A DNA stretch of 64,000 nt, taken from the NCBI GenBank assembly GCA_029834535.1, contig JAQMWT010000314.1, positions 620,001 to 684,000 on the forward strand, given 5' to 3'. The notes beneath the pieces are model-generated. The model searched no databases. It saw only the letters and a program-made list of their open reading frames with translations, and was not told the DNA's origin. Shown piece after piece: positions 54,701 through 63,700 of the stretch (positions within the stretch are counted from its first letter, which is position 1; every line of letters begins with the position of its first letter). A program made the translations under genes and the position numbers. This stretch comes from Chrysophaeum taylorii (lineage: Eukaryota; Sar; Pelagophyceae; Pelagomonadales; Pelagomonadaceae).

Positions 54701-57700
54701 GTCGGAACTGCCAATGCGGGCGTGTCTGGGACAAGTGGGCGTCTTGTTTTCAGCTCTGGATCGGCATCCACTGGCAACAGCGGTTGTGTTGCCGTGGGCT
54801 CCGGTACCGCGACTGGTGGGCGTGGTGGGACTATTGCAATTATTGTCGGAAGTGGTACTAGTGGCGTCGGCGGAGCGCTGCAGGTTCAAGCCGGACGTAG
54901 CACGGTGTCTACTGGCGGAGCAATCTCGATCGCAAGTGGAGAAGGTACAGCGACTAGTAGCGGATGCGTACTCGTTTCGAGTGCAAATGCTGGAGTCACG
55001 GGAGTGAGCGGCGCGTTGGTTTTCAGTTCAGGTGCGGCGACGGCTGGTAGCAGCGGCGCCCTGCTTATAGGAACAGGAAGCGCAACAGGTGGTCACGGTG
55101 GCGCCGTGAATCTGGTCGTTGGGAGCGGAACCAGTGGAGTCGGTGGTTTGTTGATTGGGAATGCCGGGCGTAGCACGGTCGCGACGGGTGGTTCTGTCTT
55201 TTTGACTTCGGGTGAAGGAACCACAACCAGCAGCGGTGGCATCTTCGTCAGCAGCGCGAATGCAGGCGCCTCGGGTCAAAGTGGTGTGCTCGTCTTTAGT
55301 TCCGGGACGTCAAAGTCCGCAAACAGTGGCTCCATTCTTCTTGGCACTGGAAGTGCGACAGCTGGAACCAGCGGGGCAGTCACATTGAGCGTCGGGAGTG
55401 GAACTAGCGGTGTTGGCGGTCAGGTCAATGTGCTTGGCGGTCGAAGTACCGTAGCAACTGGCGGGTCGATTGTTGCCATGAGCGGTGAAGGCACCGCCAC
55501 TTCGAGTGGAGCCATCCTAATATCGAGTGCGAATGCTGGTGTTACGGGGACGAGTGGCAAGCTTGTATTTAGCACTGGAAGCGCGAAGGCTGGCAACAGC
55601 GGGGCCGTCTCGTTCGGCTCCGGTGCCGCAACGGGTGGAAGTGGCGGAACATTACGCCTCGGCGTCGGCAGCGGTACGAGCGGTGCAGGTGGAGCTGTGC
55701 ACGTTTCTTCTGGGAGATCAACAACAGCTACCGGGGGTGCTATCAGCATCGCAAGTGGTGAAGGCACGGCATCTAGCACTGGCGCCATTGTCATAGCATC
55801 TGCGAACGCGGGCGCGGCTGGGGCAAGCGGTAGGCTCGTCTTCAGCTCCGGGTCGGCGTGCACTGGAAACAGTGGTGCTGTTGCTGTGGGATCAGGGAGC
55901 GCAACTGGGGGTCGCAGTGGCACCGTCGCGATTGTAGTCGGAAGTGGCACTAGTGGTGCGGGCGGTCTTGTTCAGCTTCAAGCCGGCTTGAGCACTGTGG
56001 CAAGCGGAGGCTCGATCGTGGTCAGCAGTGGAGAGGGCACGGCGACGAGTAGTGGTAGTGTGTTTATCACGAGCTCGAATGCAGGCGTGGCCGGGACAAG
56101 TGGATCACTCGTCTTCAGCTCTGGCTCATCAGTCAGCGGAAATAGCGGTTCAATCTTTGCCGGGTCATGCACAGCAACCGGTGGGCGAGGTGGCGCTCTA
56201 ACGCTCTCCGTTGGGAGCGGCACAAGCGGCGTCGGTGGTGCAATCGTGGCTGCGAGCGGCCGAAGTACTGCGGCGACCGGTGGTTCCATGGTACTGGCTT
56301 CGGGCGAAGGAACGGCGACCAGCAGCGGAAGTATCTTGGTGAGTAGCGCCAATGCTGGTGGTGCAGGCTCGAGTGGTGCGCTTGTCTTCAGCTCGGGAAC
56401 GTCAAAGTCGGCAAACAGTGGTGGTATCTTTGTCGGAACTGGAGGCGCAACGGCTGGAACTGGTGGTGCGATCACCATAAGCGTCGGCAGCGGAACCAGT
56501 GGAGCTGGTGGTGACGTCTACATGCTTGGCGGTCGCAGCACCGTGGCAACAGGAGGGACAATAAATGCCATGAGTGGCGAGGGGACCGCGTCGTCGAGTG
56601 GAGCCATCGTCATTTCTAGCGCAAACGCTGGTGTTGCTGGCACTTCGGGGAATCTCGTTTTCAGCAGTGGTAGTGCCAAAACTGGTAATAGCGGAGCCAT
56701 TGCACTAGGTTCCGGCGCGGCTACAGTCGGTCGAGGTGGAGCCTTGAGACTTGCTGTCGGCAGCGGTACGAGCGGAACGGGTGGAGCCGTGCACGTGTCG
56801 TCTGGGAGATCGACTGGTGCAACCGGTGGTGTTATCAACGTTGCGAGTGGTGAAGGCACAGCATCAAGCTCTGGCATGATCATCATCGGAACTGCCAATG
56901 CGGGCGTGTCTGGGACTAGTGGGCGTCTTGTTTTTAGCTCAGGATCGTCATGCATGGGCAATAGCGGTGCTGTCTTAATTGGCTCAGGCCCAGCTACCAG
57001 TGGCCGTGGCGGTTGTATGGCGTTCGTCGTAGGAAGTGGTACCAGCGGGTCTGGTGGCGATGTACATTTCGAAGCAGGCCGCAGTACGGTTGCGACAGGC
57101 GGCATCATGTCTCTTCACAGTGGCGAAGGGACTGCTACCAGTAGTGGATCCATTCTCGTGATGAGCGCGAATGCCGGTTCCGCAGGAGAAACTGGCGTCT
57201 TAGTCTTTAGCTCTGGGGCATCGTCATCCGGTAACAGTGGAGCGATAGCCATAGGATCCGGCGCTTCAACAAATGGGCGTGGGGGGCGCGTCCACTTGTC
57301 CGTAGGAAGCGGAACGAGCGGTGAAGGTGGTTTGTTGATTGCAAGCGCCGGTCGCAGCACCGTCGCGACGGGTGGTTCTCTTATTGTGTATTCGGGTGAA
57401 GGAACCGCAACCAGCAGTGGCAGCATCATCGTTGGCAGCGCCAATGCGGGCACGTCAGGAGAAAGCGGTGTCCTAGTATTTAGCTCTGGCACATCGACAT
57501 CGGCGAATAGTGGTTCTATTCTTTTGGGAACTGGAAGTTCGACTGCGGGGACTGGAGGGACTGTACGGATAAGTGTTGGTAGCGGAACCAGTGGGTCGGG
57601 CGGTCGGGTCAATCTGTTCGCAGGTCGAAGTACAGTGGCTACTGGTGGGGCAATCATCGCTATGAGTGGCGAGGGTACCGCTTCGTCGAGTGGATCAATT

Positions 57701-60700
57701 TTAGTTTCGAGTGCGAATGCCGGCGTCGCTGGGACGAGTGGAAGGCTTGTATTTAGTACTGGGAGCGCGAAGGCTGGCAATAGCGGGGCCATTGCGCTCG
57801 GCTCAGGTACCGCAACCGGTGGAAGTGGTGGAACATTACGCCTCGGCGTCGGCAGCGGTACGAGCGGTGCAGGTGGAGCCATGCACCTGGCAGCTGGGAG
57901 ATCAACAGCCGCAACGGGCGGTGCTATCAGTATCGCAAGTGGTGAAGGCACGGCCTCTAGCACTGGCGCCATTGTCCTAAAATCTGCGAACGCGGGCGCG
58001 GCTGGGGCAAGCGGTCAGCTCGTCTTCAGCTCCGGGTCGGCGTGCACTGGAAACAGTGGTGCTGTTGCTGTGGGATCAGGGAGCGCAACTGGGGGTCGCA
58101 GTGGCACCGTCGCGATTGTAGTCGGAAGTGGCACTAGTGGTGCGGGCGGTCTTGTTCAGCTTCAAGCCGGCTTGAGCACTGTGGCAAGCGGAGGCTCGAT
58201 CGTTGTCAGCAGCGGAGAGGGCACGGCGACAAGCAGTGGTAGTGTGTTTATCACGAGCTCGAATGCAGGCGTGGCCGGGACAAGTGGATCACTCGTCTTC
58301 AGCTCTGGCTCATCTGTCAGCGGAAATAGTGGTTCAATCTTTGCCGGGTCATGCACAGCAACCGGTGGGCGAGGTGGCGCTCTAACGCTCTCCGTTGGGA
58401 GCGGCACAAGCGGCGTCGGTGGTGCAATCGTGGCTGCGAGCGGCCGAAGTACTGCGGCGACCGGTGGTTCCATGGTACTGGCTTCGGGCGAAGGAACGGC
58501 GACCAGCAGCGGAAGTATCTTGGTGAGTAGCGCCAATGCTGGTGGTGCAGGCTCGAGTGGTGCGCTTGTCTTCAGCTCGGGCACATCAAAGTCGGCAAAC
58601 AGTGGTGGTATCTTTGTCGGAACTGGAGGCGCAACGGCTGGAACTGGTGGTGCGATCACCATAAGCGTCGGCAGCGGAACCAGTGGAGCTGGTGGTGACG
58701 TCTACATGCTTGGCGGTCGCAGCACCGTGGCAACAGGAGGGACAATTGTTGCCATGAGTGGCGAGGGGACCGCGTCGTCGAGTGGAGCCATCTTCATTTC
58801 TAGCGCAAATGCTGGTGTTGCTGGAACTTCGGGGAATCTCGTTTTCAGCAGTGGTAGCGCCAAAACAGGTAATAGCGGAGCCATTGCACTAGGTTCCGGC
58901 GCGGCTACAGCCGGACGTGGTGGAGCCTTGAGTCTTGCTGTCGGCAGCGGTACGAGCGGAACAGGTGGAGCAGTGCTCGTGTCGTCTGGGAGATCGACTG
59001 GTGCAACCGGTGGTGTTGTCAGCGTTGCGAGTGGTGAAGGCACAGCATCAAGCTCTGGCGTGATTGTGATCGGTAGCACGAACGCTGGCGTGACCGGAAC
59101 GAGCGGTTGGCTCGTCTTTAGCTCTGGATCGGCATGCACTGGCAACAGCGGTGGGGTTACCGTGGGATCCGGCCCAGCGACTGGTGGGCGAGGGGGATAT
59201 GTTACTATTGCCGTCGGAAGTGGCACTAGTGGCGTCGGCGGAGCGCTGCAGGTTCAAGCCGGACGTAGCACAGCGTCTACTGGCGGAGCAATATCGATCG
59301 CAAGTGGAGAAGGCACAGCGACTAGTAGCGGATGCGTACTCGTTTCGAGTGCAAATGCTGGAGTCTCGGGTGTGAGCGGCGCGTTGGTTTTCAGTTCAGG
59401 TGCGGCGACGGCTGGTAGTAGCGGCGCCCTGCTTATAGGAACAGGAAGCGCAACAGGTGGTCACGGTGGCGCCGTGAATCTGGTCGTTGGGAGCGGAACA
59501 AGTGGAGTCGGTGGTTTGTTGATTGGGAATGCCGGGCGCAGCACGGTCGCGACGGGTGGTTCTGTCTTTTTGACTTCGGGTGAAGGAACCACAACCAGCA
59601 GCGGTGGCATCTTCGTCAGCAGCGCGAACGCAGGCGCCTCGGGTCAAAGTGGTGTGCTCGTCTTTAGTTCCGGGACGTCAAAGTCGGCAAACAGTGGCTC
59701 CATTCTTCTTGGCACTGGAAGTGCGACAGCTGGAACCAGCGGGGCAGTCACATTGAGCGTCGGTAGTGGAACTAGCGGTGTTGGCGGTCAGGTCAATGTG
59801 CTTGGCGGTCGAAGTACCGTAGCAACTGGCGGGTCGATTGTTGCCATGAGCGGTGAAGGCACCGCCACTTCGAGTGGAGCCATCCTAATATCGAGTGCGA
59901 ATGCTGGTGTTACGGGGACGAGTGGCAAGCTTGTATTTAGCACTGGAAGCGCGAAGAGTGGCAACAGCGGGGCCGTCTCGTTCGGCTCCGGTGCCGCAAC
60001 GGGTGGAAGTGGCGGGGCATTACGCCTCGGCGTCGGCAGCGGTACGAGCGGTGCAGGTGGAGCTGTGCATGTTTCTTCTGGGAGATCAACAACAGCTACT
60101 GGGGGTGCTATGAGCATCGCAAGTGGTGAAGGCACGGCCTCTAGCACTGGCGCCATTGTCATAGCATCTGCGAACGCGGGCGCGGCTGGGGCAAGCGGTA
60201 GGCTCGTCTTCAGCTCCGGGTCGGCGTGCACTGGAAACAGTGGTGCTGTTGCTGTGGGATCAGGGAGCGCAACTGGGGGTCGCAGTGGCACCGTCGCGAT
60301 TGTAGTCGGAAGTGGCACTAGTGGTGCGGGCGGTCTTGTTCAGCTTCAAGCCGGCTTGAGCACTGTGGCAAGCGGAGGCTCGATCGTGGTCAGCAGTGGA
60401 GAGGGCACGGCGACGAGTAGTGGTAGTGTGTTTATCACGAGCTCGAATGCAGGCGTGGCCGGGACAAGTGGATCACTCGTCTTCAGCTCTGGCTCATCAG
60501 TCAGCGGAAATAGCGGTTCAATCTTTGCCGGGTCATGCACAGCAACCGGTGGGCGAGGTGGCGCTCTAACGCTCTCCGTTGGGAGCGGCACAAGCGGCGT
60601 CGGTGGTGCAATCGTGGCTGCGAGCGGCCGAAGTACTGCGGCGACCGGTGGTTCCATGGTACTGGCTTCGGGCGAAGGAACGGCGACCAGCAGCGGAAGT

Positions 60701-63700
60701 ATCTTGGTGAGTAGCGCCAATGCTGGTGGTGCAGGCTCGAGTGGTGCGCTTGTCTTCAGCTCGGGAACGTCAAAGTCGGCAAACAGTGGTGGTATCTTTG
60801 TCGGAACTGGAGGCGCAACGGCTGGAACTGGTGGTGCGATCACCATAAGCGTCGGCAGCGGAACCAGTGGAGCTGGTGGTGACGTCTACATGCTTGGCGG
60901 TCGCAGCACCGTGGCAACAGGAGGGACAATAAATGCCATGAGTGGCGAGGGGACCGCGTCGTCGAGTGGAGCCATCGTCATTTCTAGCGCAAATGCTGGT
61001 GTCGCTGGCACTTCGGGGAATCTCGTTTTCAGCAGTGGTAGTGCCAAAACTGGTAATAGCGGAGCCATTGCACTAGGTTCCGGCGCGGCTACAGTCGGTC
61101 GAGGTGGAGCCTTGAGTATTGCTGTCGGCAGCGGTACGAGCGGAACAGGTGGAGCAGTGCACGTGTCGTCTGGGAGATCGACTGGTGCAACCGGTGGTGT
61201 TGTCAGCGTTGCGAGTGGTGAAGGCACAGCATCAAGCTCTGGCATGATCATCATCGGAACTGCCAATGCGGGCGTGTCTGGGACTAGTGGGCGTCTTGTT
61301 TTTAGCTCAGGATCGTCATGCATGGGCAATAGCGGTGCTGTCTTAATTGGCTCAGGCCCAGCTACCAGTGGCCGTGGCGGTTGTATGGCGTTCGTTGTAG
61401 GAAGTGGTACCAGCGGGTCTGGTGGCGATGTACATTTCGAAGCAGGCCGCAGTACGGTTGCGACAGGCGGCATCATGTCTCTCCACAGTGGCGAAGGGAC
61501 TGCTAGCAGCAGTGGATCCATTCTCGTGATGAGCGCGAATGCCGGTTCCGCAGGAGAAACTGGCGTCTTAGTCTTTAGCTCTGGGGCATCGTCATCCGGT
61601 AACAGTGGAGCGATAGCCATAGGATCCGGCGCTTCAACAAATGGGCGTGGGGGGCGCGTCCACTTGTCCGTAGGAAGCGGAACGAGCGGTGAAGGTGGTT
61701 TGTTGATTGCAAGCGCCGGTCGCAGCACCGTCGCGACGGGTGGTTCTCTTATTGTGTATTCGGGTGAAGGAACCGCAACCAGCAGTGGCAGCATCATCGT
61801 TGGCAGCGCCAATGCGGGCACGTCAGGAGAAAGCGGTGTCCTAGTATTTAGCTCTGGCACATCGACATCGGCGAATAGTGGTTCTATTCTTTTGGGAACT
61901 GGAAGTTCGACTGCGGGGACTGGAGGGACTGTACGGATAAGTGTTGGTAGCGGAACCAGTGGGTCGGGCGGTCGGGTCAATCTGTTCGCAGGTCGAAGTA
62001 CAGTGGCTACTGGTGGGGCAATCATCGCTATGAGTGGCGAGGGCACCGCCTCGTCGAGTGGATCAATTTTAGTTTCGAGTGCGAATGCCGGCGTCGCTGG
62101 GACGAGTGGAAGGCTTGTATTTAGTACTGGGAGCGCGAAGGCTGGCAACAGCGGGGCCATTGCGCTCGGCTCAGGTACCGCAACCGGTGGAAGTGGTGGA
62201 ACATTACGCCTCGGCGTCGGCAGCGGTACGAGCGGTGCAGGTGGAGCCATGCACCTGGCAGCTGGGAGATCAACAGCCGCAACGGGCGGTGCTATAAGTA
62301 TCGCAAGTGGTGAAGGCACGGCCTCTAGCTCTGGCGCCATTGTCCTAAAATCTGCGAACGCGGGCGCGGCTGGGGCAAGCGGTAGGCTCGTCTTCAGCTC
62401 CGGGTCGGCGTGCACTGGAAACAGTGGTGCTGTTGCTGTGGGATCAGGGACCGCAACTGGGGGTCGCAGTGGCACCGTCGCGATTGTAGTTGGAAGTGGC
62501 ACTAGTGGTGCGGGCGGTCTTGTTCAGCTTCAAGCCGGCTTGAGCACTGTGGCAAGCGGAGGCTCGATCGTTGTCAGCAGCGGAGAGGGCACGGCGACAA
62601 GTAGTGGTAGTGTGTTTATCACGAGCTCGAATGCAGGCGTGGCCGGGACAAGTGGATCACTCGTCTTCAGCTCTGGCTCATCAGTCAGCGGAAATAGCGG
62701 TTCAATCTTTGCCGGGTCATGCACAGCAACCGGTGGGCGAGGTGGCGCTCTAACGCTCTCCGTTGGGAGCGGCACAAGCGGCGTCGGTGGTGCAATCGTG
62801 GCAGCGAGTGGCCGAAGCACTACGGCGACCGGTGGTTCCATGGTACTGGCTTCGGGCGAAGGAACGGCGACCAGCAGCGGAAGTATCTTGGTGAGTAGCG
62901 CCAACGCTGGTGGTGCAGGCTCGAGTGGTGCGCTTGTCTTCAGCTCGGGAACGTCAAAGTCGGCAAACAGTGGTGGTATCTTTGTCGGAACTGGAGGCGC
63001 AACGGCTGGAACTGGTGGTGCGATCACCATAAGCGTCGGCAGCGGAACCAGTGGAGCTGGTGGTGACGTCTACATGCTTGGCGGTCGCAGCACGGTGGCA
63101 ACAGGAGGGACAGTTAATGCCATGAGTGGCGAGGGGACCGCGTCGTCGAGTGGAGCCATCGTCATTTCTAGCGCAAATGCTGGTGTCGCTGGCACTTCGG
63201 GGAATCTCGTTTTCAGCAGTGGTAGCGCAAAAACTGGTAATAGCGGGGCCATTGCACTAGGTTCCGGCGCGGCTATAGCCGGGCGTGGTGGAGCCTTGAG
63301 TCTTGCTGTCGGCAGCGGTACGAGCGGAACAGGTGGAGCAGTGCGCGTGTCGTCTGGAAGATCGACTGGTGCAACCGGTGGTGTTGTCAGCGTTGCGAGT
63401 GGTGAAGGCACAGCATCAAGCTCTGGCGTGATTGTGATCGGTAGCACGAACGCTGGCGTGACCGGAACGAGCGGTTGGCTCGTCTTTAGCTCTGGATCGG
63501 CATGCACTGGCAACAGCGGTGGGGTTACCGTGGGATCCGGCCCAGCGACTGGTGGGCGAGGTGGATGTGTTACAATTGCCGTCGGAAGTGGTACTAGTGG
63601 CGTCGGCGGAGCGCTGCAGGTTCAAGCCGGACGTAGCACGGTGTCTACTGGCGGAGCGATCTCGATCGCAAGTGGAGAAGGTACAGCGACTAGTAGCGGA